Made by a program: the position numbers and the translations under genes. A DNA stretch of 64,000 nucleotides from Heliocidaris tuberculata. Taxonomy: Eukaryota; Echinodermata; Echinoidea; Camarodonta; Echinometridae. Numbering within the stretch: position 1 is the first letter of the stretch; the number at the start of each line of letters is the position of its first letter. Of this stretch, positions 22,058 to 33,182 are shown piece after piece. The notes beneath the pieces were generated by a model. It was not told the DNA's origin. It did no database searches and saw only the letters and a list, made by a program, of their open reading frames with translations. The stretch is from NCBI GenBank assembly GCA_025618425.1, contig CM046846.1:32419409-32483408 (forward strand), in the 5' to 3' direction.

Positions 22058-22399
22058 ACGTAAGAGTGATCATGATGTGTCATCGCCGAGGCCAAACATA
22101 ACTAACAGAATCATCCCTCGCAACCAAACATACCACGTCATGTCAACCCACAGACATTGTTAGATAATGTCGTCATTTTCGGTCTTGGAAATGACGAAGT
22201 GGAACATGGGGGTCCATCCACATATGGAAGAAATTTTCGCCCCCTTTTTTCTTTTGATAATCTCTTTATCGCTTTGTGTACGCTATGCTTCCCACGGATC
22301 GTGGACTTTCAGATTTTTCAGACAATGCGCACGCTACCTCTCCGACTATCCGTGATCGGCCTCCTTTGAATTTCACGCCCTCATAATTATTTTACGCCA

Positions 22400-22620
22400 A
22401 ACTATTTTGTCTTATCCCGACTTTAAAATGATGGAAATATTGATCTGTGTCTATACATATACAATATATGTATGTTTACTTGTATCTTTTTTTCTTTTGT
22501 TGAAAGTATTGAAGATATGTTCCTATATCATTGTAATAATGCAATGGTCATTGTTTATGTTCCAATTATGTCACTTAAAATATGAAATAAACTGAAACTG
22601 AAACTGAAACTGAACTGAAT
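22400..22620 (+). mobile_element. Non-LTR retrotransposon 3' end with (ACTGAA)n tail
   Basis: AT-rich 3' UTR-like sequence ends 'ATATGAAATAAACTGAAACT' followed by further ACTGAA units to about 22616. A polyadenylation-like AATAAA and a short tandem 3' tail are typical of CR1/L2-like LINEs. No reverse transcriptase is left. The 5' boundary is arbitrary. Confidence 0.5.
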
Positions 22621-22939
22621 AACAGTATTTATGTTAGTATCTAATTTTGCAGAATATACAAACCCATCATCTGATTGCCTTGGTACGATACTCATGTATC
22701 AAATAGGTTGACTTAAGATATGACTTAAGATATGAAGAGAAAGTCACAATATAACATTGACGTGTTATTTTTGTTTCAAGTATGTTCACATCTAACAAAG
22801 ATTTAGTGCAGAGAGAGTAATTGGAACAGACTAAAATTCAGGAAGTGTATCTCGTTTATCCGAGGCTACCGGCTACACTTACACGATACATGTCCATTAG
22901 ACTAATCATCTTTGATCCTGTGTTCTATATGCTACCGAG
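22621..22939. other. No feature recognised
   Basis: AT-rich DNA following the LINE tail; nothing recognisable. Confidence 0.35.
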
Positions 22940-23188
22940 CTAGTGGCGTATCCAGCATAGTGTAAAGTCGTTTTACGCCCCCCCCCCCTTCCCGCCCCAT
23001 TTGAAGGCACTATATAAATGTATATACGGATTACTTTTTGGGTCTACAGCACACGGCGATATACTGTAGATATACATTTCAAGTAGCCCCCCCCCCCCCC
23101 CCCGGTCTGGGGAAACATTCTCTTGTTTGTTGCCTTTGTTTGTTTGTTTGTTTGTTGTTGTTTTTTTAATTTGTTGGATACGCTAGTG
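22940..23188. mobile_element. hAT-like MITE with poly(C) tracts
   Basis: The left end 'CTAGTGGCGTATCCAGCA' and right end 'TGTTGGATACGCTAGTG' are inverted. Inside are C runs near 22978-22988 and 23086-23103 and a (GTTT)n block. No clear 8-bp target duplication. Confidence 0.6.
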
Positions 23189-23395
23189 ATGCTCAGAAGT
23201 GAGTTCACATAGATCCAACAGAGTTACAGAGTGCATCTAGTGTAATGGGAACAGCGCTAGAGTATAAAGGGAAGTATATCTCGTATACCTGCCTTTACCG
23301 ATCGCGCTAATACACGTAGGTTAATCATCACTGATGCCGTGCTCTCTGTTGTTCTACTTCATCATTTATACCCGAGTCATACCTAAAGGAATAAT

Positions 23396-23775
23396 TGTGA
23401 AATAAATCGCTATGGCATTAAATATTGGCATTTTAATAAATGAAATCTACCCTATTCAGGTTCTGAAAAGTAATATGAATACTAAACATAGGGTTTTGGT
23501 GAGCTGTCAGCTTTCTACAGGGAATAAGGGCAAAATTAGTTTCAAATCGTAGGCAGTCGTACGATTTTTGTGACGTCACTACGACTCGGAGCCAATTTGG
23601 CCATTCCACTGACTAGAAAACTCGGCAAAGGCCGTATTATCGATTTTACTATCTGTATGACTATTCAAACCTTCAATCACAAATATTTTTTTGTTTTTAA
23701 ATGATTAGTCAAATGATATTACATTTTCTGCTGAAATCGGATCGCAGACCGATCGTAAGGTGTGCGGTGGCCTTA
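23396..23775 (+). mobile_element. Family E MITE, copy 1
   Basis: It aligns with 26511-26929 through 'TTCAGGTTCTGAA', 'AATATGAATACT.AACATAGG', 'AGTTTCAAATCG', 'TGACGTCACTACGA', 'CGGAGCCAATTTGGCC', 'GACTAGAA' and 'AATCGGATCGCAGACCGAT'. The right end 'GTGTGCGGTGGCCTTAA' is kept; the left end is eroded. Confidence 0.75.
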
Positions 23776-23892
23776 AGAGAACAACATGAGACCTACAACA
23801 GACCAACCGAAACGTTACATTACCCTGAATGGAAAAAAGAATCGGTCCGTTTTGGAATCAATGTGGAGTCGCTATAACGGTGTGAATGAGGC
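23775..23892 (-). mobile_element. Family J MITE, diverged copy 2
   Basis: Reverse complement shows 'TTCACACCG', 'GACCGATTCTT', 'AATGTAA' and 'GGTCTGTTG' in the order of the copy at 18296. It abuts the family E element. Confidence 0.45.
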
Positions 23893-24055
23893 ACAACATC
23901 GTTGGTTGTGAATGAAATTTTGCTAGAAATCCTATTCATTTAAGAACACATCTTAACACGACCACGTGTTATACACGTGGGTCGGAACTACTTACTCGAT
24001 TACCAAATTTTTTTTTGGCTCAATACTTATATCTTCTACCAAAATCTTTTAGCAT

Positions 24056-24132
<77 letters not shown>

Positions 24133-24714
24133 TTGTCTTGAATTTTCTACCAAAATCTTTTAGCATTATATATTCATAGTCCTGAACGCCTACTGCAAGT
24201 TTTTCTTTTGATTCTTTGCTATTCATTTTCACCAGAACCAGAGATGGCTTTTGAAATAGAAACAGGACGATGAATATAACTAATAGGTTTCTTCTATTGA
24301 TATGTTCCCTCAAAAGGGATTTAATTCTCTGATTGCAAACTATTTTTCTCAATTTTATTTATTTATTTCAGTTTTATTGTATTAGCGTTGTCTCATTCAA
24401 TTTCAAGTCCGTTTCTGGACCTGGTCTTTCAGAGAGCCCTGCAAATTATTTAAATTTGTTTCAGCTATTGTATTCGGTCAATTATATGTTTTGTTTTCTG
24501 AAACGAACTGTTAAGCGACTATTATATTTTTTAGAAGCAAGCTCATTGAAGAGGCAACGCCCATTCGAGGATTTCTATTGGAATAATGAAATCATGTCGA
24601 TGAATAAGAAGGTCTAGCATGTCATTTCCTTCTTCGAAATTCATTTATTTCTTTGAGAGTTGCCGATTGTGTCTTAATTTCAGTGATCAATGTTAAAGTA
24701 TTTTTTTCTCGAAA
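23893..24714. other. No gene recognised, apart from the TA tract
   Basis: A block 'TACCAAAATCTTTTAGCATTA' variant lies on both sides of the TA tract (24035-24057 and 24147-24169), so the tract interrupts a small tandem duplication. No coding signal. Confidence 0.4.
24060..24129. repeat. (TA)35 microsatellite
   Basis: An uninterrupted TA tract of about 70 bases. Confidence 0.95.
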
Positions 24715-25398
24715 ATGATTATTAGGTCAAATGGAACGATTTCTAAAGGCAGGATGATTCATAAGCGAACGCCCATTCAAGCGTTCTTGAAAAAAAATGA
24801 AACGATGAAATCATGTGATAGAATTGACTTAAAAATTCATATTGTCTCATTTCACCATATGCCACTTAAAAATAATGATAACAATTATGATGATTATAAT
24901 AATACAAATATTATTAACAATAATGATGATAAGCGTTTCTTGTACAGTTCGTGCATAAAACACGTTATGTCTCTATGCACTTTAAGAAAACAAAAACTGA
25001 ATAAAGAAATGATCATAAAAATGAGTAAGGTAAAAAAGAAGGAAAAAAGAGGAAAGTATTTCCGAGAGTTGCTAATATTGCTGTTGTTTGTTGAACCCAT
25101 TTCAATGATCACATATTCTTTGAGGAATCTTCCGCATGCTAGATGGATTTTGATGCTCGCATATTCATTGCTGAGGAGAACATTGCAGCCTATTAAATGC
25201 GAACCAATTCTTTGTTGCCTTGGTGTGTATTGTAATAGACTCTTTCCCTGTGCCAAGTCAGAGGAAAGAGCCAATCCTCGTGAGATCCATGCTGGTTTAC
25301 AGTCAATGCTTAGTCCATCAAAGTTAGTCTTCCATCTCCAGAGGGAGGCTTCCATGCCATTACCATGGCAACGAGATAACACGATCGCTATGCTTTGA
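24715..25398 (+). other. 227-codon open frame of unknown status
   Basis: The longest non-repetitive open frame in the first 62 kb starts ATG at 24715 and stops at 25396-25398. The predicted peptide is Asn/Asp-rich near residues 53-73 and Lys-rich near 100-120, with no domain I recognise. The minus strand is also open for about 160 codons (24894-25382). The last 270 bases are less AT-rich than their surroundings. It could be chance, a retro-element remnant, an exon or conserved non-coding DNA. No splice or initiation context supports coding. Confidence 0.15.
25359..25372. promoter_or_regulatory. RFX X-box-like site
   Basis: 'ATTACCATGGCAAC' matches the X-box dyad apart from the first base. 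Confidence 0.25.
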
Positions 25399-25522
25399 AG
25401 ATTCCTGATGACTAGGGTCTCTCCTGTCCATTCGCATCCACGCCTCGGTCGGAATAAATAAAATGGATAAAATGATCAAGCACGAAAGCCTTTGCGCGCT
25501 GGAACAAAGATGTGTTTGTCGA

Positions 25523-25765
25523 CAGTGGCGTAGCTACGGGGGGAGGGGTAGGCCCCTCCTCTATCGAATGGAGAGAAAATGGGAAAAGAGAGAAAAGGGG
25601 TGAAGGAGAAGGATCTATAAAGAAGACGATATGACATCTTCTCTCATTCCCTTAATCGATGGCCTTGTCATATCGCATTTCATATACATTTAATAAGATT
25701 GATGCCCCCTTCCCCACCCATGATGCCAGTGCCCCAACAATAGCTGGACCTACTCAACGCCACTG
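25523..25765. mobile_element. hAT-like MITE
   Basis: Ends 'CAGTGGCGTAGC' and inverted 'CAACGCCACTG'. The interior is GA-rich then C-rich, typical of small non-autonomous hAT derivatives. No clean target duplication. Confidence 0.6.
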
Positions 25766-26472
25766 ATTGTTAGGGTTTTATTGGACGGTTTTAGAGTAAC
25801 ACTCCTACAAGGTAAATATCATGAGTATGGATGTTGACTTCTGCTTTTCAGTTTCAGCCTGAAAATTATTATATTCTTAAATCTCTACTGACAGCTAATG
25901 AAAAGGTCATTTTTTTTTTTTTGAGTCTCTAATTTCTTGTCTTAATATTATGATATTATTATATGGATTGTGGCTAGTAAAAACGTTTGGAAGAATCTAA
26001 GAGACAATTGTGACAACACATTTGTTTTGAATCTCTTCAGGGTAACTGACTTTTGTTCTTGGGGGGGGGGGGTTTAAGAGAGAGAGAGAGGGGGGATTAT
26101 TGCAAGGAGTCGACATTGAACTGTCTCTTAACTCGGTCTTTGGTCCAAACTTCTTCTTTTTTTTTTTTTTTTTTTTGGGGGGGGGCTGCTTTATATTATT
26201 AGAGCAATTATCTAGAGTGGTTTAGCGGTTTTACTTTCTCAAGATTCGCAAATCAAAACTGCGCAAAAAGCGACCTATTACAACATGATTTCCCATTAAA
26301 AAGGAATTTATATCGGCTCTTTGAACACACAGGCTGATAATTATGATTGCAAATTAGTTCCAAAATTTGTGATTTTTATACTGGTTGGTGGAAAACAATA
26401 CTGAATCCTCAGAAAGCTACACTTATGACTATCATCTTCCACTTATGCCCTTTGCAAACGAGGGTTATTTGT
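25766..26472. other. No gene recognised; G and T runs
   Basis: T run near 25910-25921, G run near 26061-26072 followed by GA repeats, T run then G run near 26157-26185. No coding signal. Confidence 0.4.
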
Positions 26473-26513
26473 TTAACGTAGGACAGCCGCTGCCCTACGC
26501 TGTCCTACGTTAA
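26473..26513. repeat. Perfect 15-bp stem hairpin
   Basis: Arms 26473-26487 'TTAACGTAGGACAGC' and 26499-26513 are exact inverse copies with an 11-base loop. The right arm overlaps the border of the family E element. Confidence 0.85.
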
Positions 26514-26929
26514 GCCCACCGCACACTATACGATCCGTCTACGATCCGATTTTGGAAATGTATCGCAATATCATCAAATATAGGCACTTGAATAAGTGAA
26601 AGCTACCTGATTCAGGTTCTGAACAATAATATGAATACTCAACATAGGAATTTGGTGCGATTGTCAGCCTTATATCCGGAATAAAAGCCAAATCAGTTTC
26701 AAATCGCAGACAATCGTAGGACTGCTCTGACGTCACTACGATTCGGAGCCAATTTGGCCTTTTCTCCGACTAGAAGGCTCGTAATAGGCCGTAATTTCGA
26801 CTTTACTGTCTATGTAACTATTCAGAACCTCAATAAAACATATTTTATGTGTTTAACTGTTTATATCTAATGCTATAACATTTTCCTACAAAATCGGATC
26901 GTAGACCGATCGTATAGTGTTGGGCTTTA
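26511..26929 (+). mobile_element. Family E MITE, copy 2 (complete)
   Basis: The left end 'AGCCCACCGCACACTATACG' and right end 'CGATCGTATAGTGTTGGGCT' are inverted, extended by 'ATCGGATCGTAGACCGATCG'-type repeats. It contains 'TGACGTCACTACGATTCGG' and 'GAGCCAATTTGGCC'. TTAA/TAA flanks both ends. Non-coding. Confidence 0.8.
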
Positions 26930-27085
26930 AAGACAGCATGTGAGGATGACATCTATAAAACAATGTTGCAAAATCGACTGTGCAAACACAGCAATGAATT
27001 ACTGGCCCATATAGGCCGATTGCCTTCACAATCTTCATTAGCGCAGGTATATAATAACGCAATCGAAAAAGGAACATTCCAAGAA
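26930..27085 (+). mobile_element. Family D MITE fragment, copy 4
   Basis: 'TTGCAAAATCGACTGTGCAA', 'ATTACTGGCCCATA', 'GATTGCCTTCACAATC', 'TTAGCGCAGGTA' and 'ACGCAATCGAAA' match the other family D copies in order. Confidence 0.6.
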
Positions 27086-27269
27086 AATCATAACGCTTCA
27101 CACTCACTTCCATTGGATTTCAAGTAAATAGCGTTTACCAATTTATGAATCCAAAAGTTGGACAGGGTCTGACTTTATTTCCTTTTATCATCACGACACT
27201 TTCTGTGCCTGCATGGCCTCTAAAAAGCGAGTCAGCAGAAGTCATTTGGGATTCTGGTACCCGCCCAAT

Positions 27270-27624
27270 TAGGGGCGTCGATTATGGGGTGGCAGATGGG
27301 GAATTCCCCCCCGAAATATTGGGAGGGAAAACATATCGTTCCCCCCCCCCCCCAATAAATCCGGAGGTGTAAAATAGAATAAGGAAAGTGATGCAAAACT
27401 CGGGAATTGAAACCTTCCAAACAATGAAATTCAAAACGTATTACACGATCAGACTTCAGTTTTGCCACGCGCTCAGCGTGCAAATTCTCTATACCTTTCC
27501 CAGCTTCATGTAACAGTGGAGAAGCTGGTAATTGAGAGGCGTTAAATCATGAAGGGTAATATTAGGATGTCTTGCTCCCCCCCCCCCCCCCCTCCACAAT
27601 CCGAAAAACTGATCGACGCCTCTG
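27270..27624. mobile_element. hAT-like element with poly(C) tracts
   Basis: Left 'TAGGGGCGTCGAT' and right 'ACTGATCGACGCCTCTG' are inverted. Two C runs lie inside (about 27341-27354 and 27577-27592). Confidence 0.5.
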
Positions 27625-27648
27625 CACCCAATTTGCCACAATCTTGAA

Positions 27649-27963
27649 TCACTGATCATCAACGCCCACTAAAATGTCAATAGAAGGAGCAACAACAAAC
27701 ACGTAATTTTGAATCAGCGAGAAGGATTGCAAAGAAAGCCAATTTTCACCGGCACACATATCCGGAAAATGTCGATTTATTTCTCCTTTATGAAAAGAGA
27801 AAGAGGGAATGGGGATTTCAGTGTTTACTTTGTTGGTGTTTGGCCATAGATAGATGGCGCTTTCCAATATGTTCCTGTTATTTGCGCCACTCGTCAGTTC
27901 CTCGATGATTATTGGAATAACCAACAAGTTAAGTGTTCGGAGAGGGGTAATGAAGTTTCCCAT
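27649..27963 (-). other. 104-codon open frame, not recognised
   Basis: Moderately balanced composition and no repeats, but no domain I know and no splice or start context. Chance is the most likely explanation. Confidence 0.1.
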
Positions 27964-28284
27964 CTTGTAGTATAAACTCTTTTACATGTCCGTTGTTGTT
28001 TTGGGGGTATTATCGGTGTTAATTCGTTGAGAATATTTACGTATTTTTCTTCTTTATTTTTAAATTGAAAACCTGTAATTTATGCTCTTCATAATCTCTG
28101 AAGAGTGTCTTTTTCGGCTGTACTACATTATTTTATCATAATCTATTTCTGGAATAACTTATTTTTAAAGAGAATTAGTGAAATGTTGGATGTTAGTGTA
28201 TAAGTAGAAGTTCATTGAATATATACTTTAAGATACACTGCAATATTAAAAAGACAAGAAAAGTTGGTTGACATTTATCAAGCT

Positions 28285-28286
<2 letters not shown>
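27964..28286. other. No feature recognised
   Basis: AT-rich DNA. Confidence 0.35.

Positions 28287-28330
<44 letters not shown>
28287..28330. repeat. (CT)n microsatellite
   Basis: About 22 CT units. Confidence 0.9.
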
Positions 28331-28333
<3 letters not shown>

Positions 28334-28608
28334 CTTTTAGGGGTGGTAATTTTATTAGACCTTGCAGATTTTGGTGGAGGCAATGGTAGACTACCTTCCT
28401 ACCTCATCCATCATTACATAAAAAGAAATGTCGATGATTTCTACAGGGAAGGCTGAAAAAGGACTTTGCAAAACAGACAGTATGTACGCGGTTGTCAGCA
28501 TGGTTACCACTTCATAGATCGTAATCATTGTGGAATATTCCATTTCCTGATATAATGGCATCGTTCACTTTTACACACAATATCTAATTATCGCATGAGT
28601 GCGGCTTA

Positions 28609-28846
28609 TAATAGACCGGTTCGGTAATGTATTCAAATTTTATACATGCCTTTCAAACAAAGGTTGAACTTGACAACCTGAAATGTTGCCCGAGGCTTGC
28701 CGGACATAGCAACAAGTAATGTATGCAAACTGGATTCCAAGCATTGAGGCTCATTTATAAAAAGCAGGTTAATGGAATAGCTCGTCACTCGGTGCTCAGA
28801 GAAGAAATGTGCATAGATTTGTATACAATACAGAAGCGGTCTATTG
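28609..28846 (+). mobile_element. Family H element, copy 2 (best)
   Basis: Left 'AATAGACCGGTTCGGTAATG' and right 'CAGAAGCGGTCTATTG' have inverted outer bases (AATAGACCG / CGGTCTATT). Interior 'TTGCCGGACATAGCAACA' is shared with the copies at 16391 and 37915. About 238 bp. Confidence 0.6.
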
Positions 28847-28880
28847 TCCAGGGAAGGTGAATTTAAACTGGGGTTGAGAA

Positions 28881-28916
28881 AGATTTGATAAGTGCGTATA
28901 CGCACTTATCAAATCT
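28881..28916. repeat. Perfect 36-bp palindrome
   Basis: The two 18-bp halves are exact inverse complements with no spacer; the centre is 'GCGTATACGC'. A GA tract follows immediately. Confidence 0.95.
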
Positions 28917-28943
28917 AAGAGAGAGAGAGAGAGAGAGAGAGAA
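28917..28943. repeat. (GA)n microsatellite
   Basis: About 12 GA units directly after the palindrome. Confidence 0.9.
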
Positions 28944-31624
28944 AGGGCATATTGTAAGTTTATTCAGCCTCTTCTGGGAGTTCTTTGTGATGGAAATGAT
29001 TTTTAGTTTGAAAGACACTTACTAAATAATACTTATACTACTATTAATAACAATAATAATAATATAACAATGATAAAATTAATGACGATATTAGTGAAGA
29101 AAGAAATGAAAATAACAATCGTATCAATAATCCGATTTTATTTTTTACATGAACAGTGTCTTTATTGTGCTCTGTAAAAATCAATCATGTTCTGTGAAAT
29201 TAATTTGCTTGCCTTTAGCAATTACTGCCGTTATAATGTTTATGCTTTGCAAGGGATATTATTAACCAGGTACTCATTCACTACACCTGGGTCGAAAGAG
29301 TTCATATGCCTCTAACATGTCTAAAGACCCACGAAGGATTCTAACTCTTATCCTCTGAAGCAACAGTCATTTGTTAACTTGGCTTGCCTTGAGCAGTTGT
29401 TGCATTCTGCTGCCTAGATTCCAGTGAATGACCAAGATCATCACACGTTATGATAAGGATTAAAATAATAAGGATTAAAGCAGGATGCCTCCTGCCTGGA
29501 GCGCATCCAGATTTAAAAAATAATGGGAGGCACAATTTAAAAAATTTCGAACAAGCCCTCACGAAGCGTTTATCAGATTTCTTTCAGGTGCCTGTTGAAT
29601 CGGATATTTGAATGGGGGACATTTTTCATTTGTGTTATTAGGGTATGTCACATTGGTTTTAAAACTGGAGCACGGACTGCTCGTGCCAGCCAAAACAAAC
29701 CAGTGCTTCCTCTCTATGTTAAACATGAAAATACCATGACAATGTTTGCACTCTAAGATATTTTTTAAAATGTATATTTACATGAATAAATCAGAGAGGC
29801 AAATATTCAACTGAAAGTCCTTCGAATGTATTGCTATTTAGTGGGTAATTGGATACTTCACTACAATACTAAGGACTAGTTTAGCTTTAATTTTAAAGGA
29901 ATGAACAATAGGTGTTGTTTTAATCTATCTATTCCCTTTCGTTTTAAGGATTCCTAATCGGAAAATCTGATTATCCACACATCCCTCGATACTTTTGACT
30001 ATTATTCTCCTCCCATTTCTAACTCATTTTTATTTTCTCGACATGAGTATGAAAAAGTCAAGCTCAAAAATTTATATTTTCACGACCTTTCTTTTATACC
30101 CAACCCCCTCCGCCACGATTTCCACCTGCCAGTCGTTCTAGTGACGTCACGGGGGGGGGGGGGGGGGCAGGACACGCTCCTCGGATATTATTACTTTCCA
30201 TTTCATATTACTATTTTCTCCTAAGCAAAATCTTCTGTCTGGAACCGGTATCACACAGCTCACTTGTACACGGCCATCAAAAAAAAGAAAAAAGATAATA
30301 CAATCTAACTTGCTGAGACAATGATAATTTGTTGTTGCACTGTGTGTTGTATTTAAATTCTATGATTATAAAAATCACCCATGTATACCTTTATCTTAAT
30401 TACTTCTGCTCATCTTTATCAGTCACTCTTTGTGCTTTGCTTTTTTCGTATTAAAATTTAAGGATTTTAAGGATTTATCAAGGTTTGGAATCTGAGCCTG
30501 TCGACGTTTCTGCTTAGCAACTGTATACACCTATATTGATGAATTCCGCTCGTTTGGTGCTGAATTTGTATTACCAAGCGGCTAAATTCATATGTCAATT
30601 TTGTTCAGCCTTGTTCGATCATATCTCATTCTGATTTTTTCATCTAATATCATTTCGTTCTGGTTATATTGCCCTTCTAGAGTCTAGGTGAAATCAATTA
30701 TGTGTATTTACAGGCAAACACTCTGCTGCTTGGATTCATCAATACGACGAGAGCAGATTCGTGACTAAACAAAAACGGAAGAGATTATGATTGAGTTTTT
30801 CAAGAGCTTTTATTCTTAGTGGAAGATGGTACGGCATGATATTTTCCTTCTTGCATTATTATGCTTCAAACTTTTAAATGCTATTCAATATTCAAGGTGC
30901 AATTACGAAAAAAATCCTTCTATATTGATATCGGCTGCAAATTTAAAGGGAAACATGTATGAAAAACTTCACTTCAAATTTATGAAATGATACAACTAGA
31001 CAGGAAGATAAAATGCAATACTAATATTGCTTCATAAAGCAAAAAAAAAGATGTAGCACGAAATTTAACTACAAGGGAACTCTTTTATGTTAGGCCTAGA
31101 CATGCAGCACATGGGAAGTTCATCACAGTATACTGTGATTTATTGCAGATCATTTCCAAGCACTTGCTTTCAACGCATAAAACCTACAACATTACCATTG
31201 ATGGTTATTTTAGAAAACATGCATCAAACTGCACCTGCGGTGGTTTATCGAACATGAATCCACGAATGATTATAAATTTGAAATTCGACAGATGAAAAAA
31301 CATCGTATGCTCCTCGACAGACTAAAATAAATATCCATTTCGCGGTTGGTGATCAATGCTATACTCGAAATAAAAGAGATAAGCTATTCCCTATAGATTT
31401 TCTCTTTGGAAGTTATGAATAATTCAAGAACATTTTTTCTTATTCACAGAAATTCTTCATATTAAGATGCTTTTGTCATTTAGTGTCATTTGAAAATGTA
31501 AATAATAGAAATGCTGACGAAATTATGCGACATATAATATCAAACATGAAGATGTAATCTTTTGAAAGATTTGATGTTTTATTTTACATGACTGCTAAGA
31601 AAGCATTATGTATGCTTGTAAGTA
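28944..31624. other. No gene or transposon recognised
   Basis: About 2.7 kb of AT-rich DNA with a short AATAAT-rich stretch near 29040-29075 and a G run near 30150-30166 beside 'GTGACGTCAC'. This is the longest structurally quiet part of the window. Confidence 0.4.
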
Positions 31625-31781
31625 AGCAACCAGGGGACTGACGGCTTTAGGTCCTCTTCTTGGGACTTGGTAATGAGGATCAATGCCTTACCAAAGGGCA
31701 CTAGCGCATCCACTTGGTTTCGACTCGTTTCGTGTACTCCCAGATCGCTGCTCTATACCACTGAGCCATCGCGCCTCCTCT
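31625..31781 (-). mobile_element. tRNA-derived SINE-like element
   Basis: On the minus strand it starts with a tRNA-like head. An A-box match TGGCTCAGTGG lies at 31759-31769. A degenerate B-box region 'AACGAGTCGAAACC' follows about 40 bases on. Then come 'GTGCCCTTTGGTAAGGCA' and a tail 'GAGGACCTAAAGCCGTC'. This order (Pol III promoter, core, short tail) is that of tRNA-derived SINEs; the GTGCCCTT..AAGGCA block recurs in marine invertebrate SINEs as I know them. Not an intact tRNA gene. Confidence 0.6.
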
Positions 31782-31977
31782 TTACTATAAAATATTATAT
31801 TTATATAAGGTTTCTTTTTTTTATTTTCCACATGATGTATTTCGGTATTTAACATAACAAACATACATGCAATATATACAAGTTGATATAACATAATATC
31901 AAACAAAATTGCGATAAGAATTGTTAACATAAATGGAAAATATGAAGTAAATTTTTTTTTAAATCAATTAGTTAATG

Positions 31978-32008
<31 letters not shown>

Positions 32009-32009
32009 T
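31782..32009. other. AT-rich spacer with poly(A) and short TA tract
   Basis: An A run near 31977-31992 passes into a TA tract (31993-32011). Confidence 0.5.
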
Positions 32010-32120
32010 ATAATTGTGAGAAATGAAAATGAGAGAGTAATGGTTGCGTATCTTAAATCAAAGTTCCCCAGATTTAAGATACGCAACCATTATTCTCTCA
32101 TTTTCATTTCTCACAATTAT
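32010..32120. repeat. Near-perfect inverted repeat, 50-bp arms, 11-base loop
   Basis: The arm at 32010-32059 and the inverse at 32071-32120 differ at one position. The loop is 32060-32070 'AAAGTTCCCCA'. It would fold as a 111-nt RNA hairpin. There are no copies elsewhere in the window. A miRNA or siRNA precursor, a recent snap-back duplication or an assembly artefact are all possible. Confidence 0.9.
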
Positions 32121-32175
32121 ATTATTTCCACGAGAGTTGCCAAAGCTGTTGTATATGTTATTTCCTTACAATTAT

Positions 32176-32214
32176 ACACACATACACACACACACACACA
32201 CACACCCACACGCG

Positions 32215-32274
<60 letters not shown>
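32176..32274. repeat. (CA)n-(TA)n compound microsatellite
   Basis: About 22 CA units with interruptions pass into about 24 TA units. Confidence 0.9.
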
Positions 32275-32277
<3 letters not shown>

Positions 32278-33182
32278 TGTGATCAATCCTCACACTATAC
32301 AATTTACCGAGACGCTGTCGAAATGTTAAAGTTGGGTATCTTCGCATCTATATATGAAGTACAGTAATTACATATAATAAACAATTATACTGTATCATAA
32401 TTCAGCAAAAATGAAGGCATAGTAAAGACACATAATTGGAGGAGTCTATTGAAAAGCACAGCTAGTATTTTATAGACCCCTATGTGAGAAAAAATAGTTA
32501 CAAATGCTCTGAACACAGTGTGTATATCAAATAATTACTAAATATACCTTAGACTATCCTACCCATCCCTCCCCTTTACTCTACAAAACAGAATAGTAGT
32601 GACACTGGTATATGTACAGATCATTATACTGCAAATAATAAAAAGCGATGATGTGAGTAGGGAGAAAGTGAAACAAGGAGAGAGAGATGGAAGATGAAAG
32701 ACGACATGTTAACAGCTCAGGATAGAGCGATAGAAAACATAAAGGTGCAATTAGGGTTATATGTCTGGGGCATTCACTCTACACCTTTGAATGTTTTTTA
32801 AAACATAAATATAGCGCCATATAAATGCTGCGAATCACCACCATCATTACTATATTTCTGTACCGTTCAACATACAGCAGGATTTTTCATCTATGCGATC
32901 AACAAGTTTCAGTCTATAGTCATAATAGTCTAATAACTTCATGAATTATTCATAAGGTGCGGGTGTTTTAGCCAGGAGTTGCGGTTTTAGTGACGGGTCA
33001 GAGACCTATTCTGATTCAATTACTTGTGAGGTTTTAGGCATGTCACTTTGTATTGTTCCCGTTTGACGATATTCCACCCAAATTAAGCAAATTGCTTAGG
33101 AGTGGAAGATAGCCTGCCAAGCTTGCAGGACATCATTGTGCGGTCATACATGACGAAATGTCAATGGAAATTAAATCATAAG
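32275..33182. other. No feature recognised
   Basis: AT-rich DNA with no repeats or coding signal. Confidence 0.4.

Noticed and set aside
22157..22369. Two overlapping frames upstream of the LINE tail as a possible LINE C-terminus
   Set aside because: Neither peptide resembles a reverse transcriptase C-terminus, and both are followed by unrelated AT-rich DNA.
31625..31781. tRNA gene
   Set aside because: The A-box is good but the B-box and stems are degenerate, and SINE-type core and tail follow.
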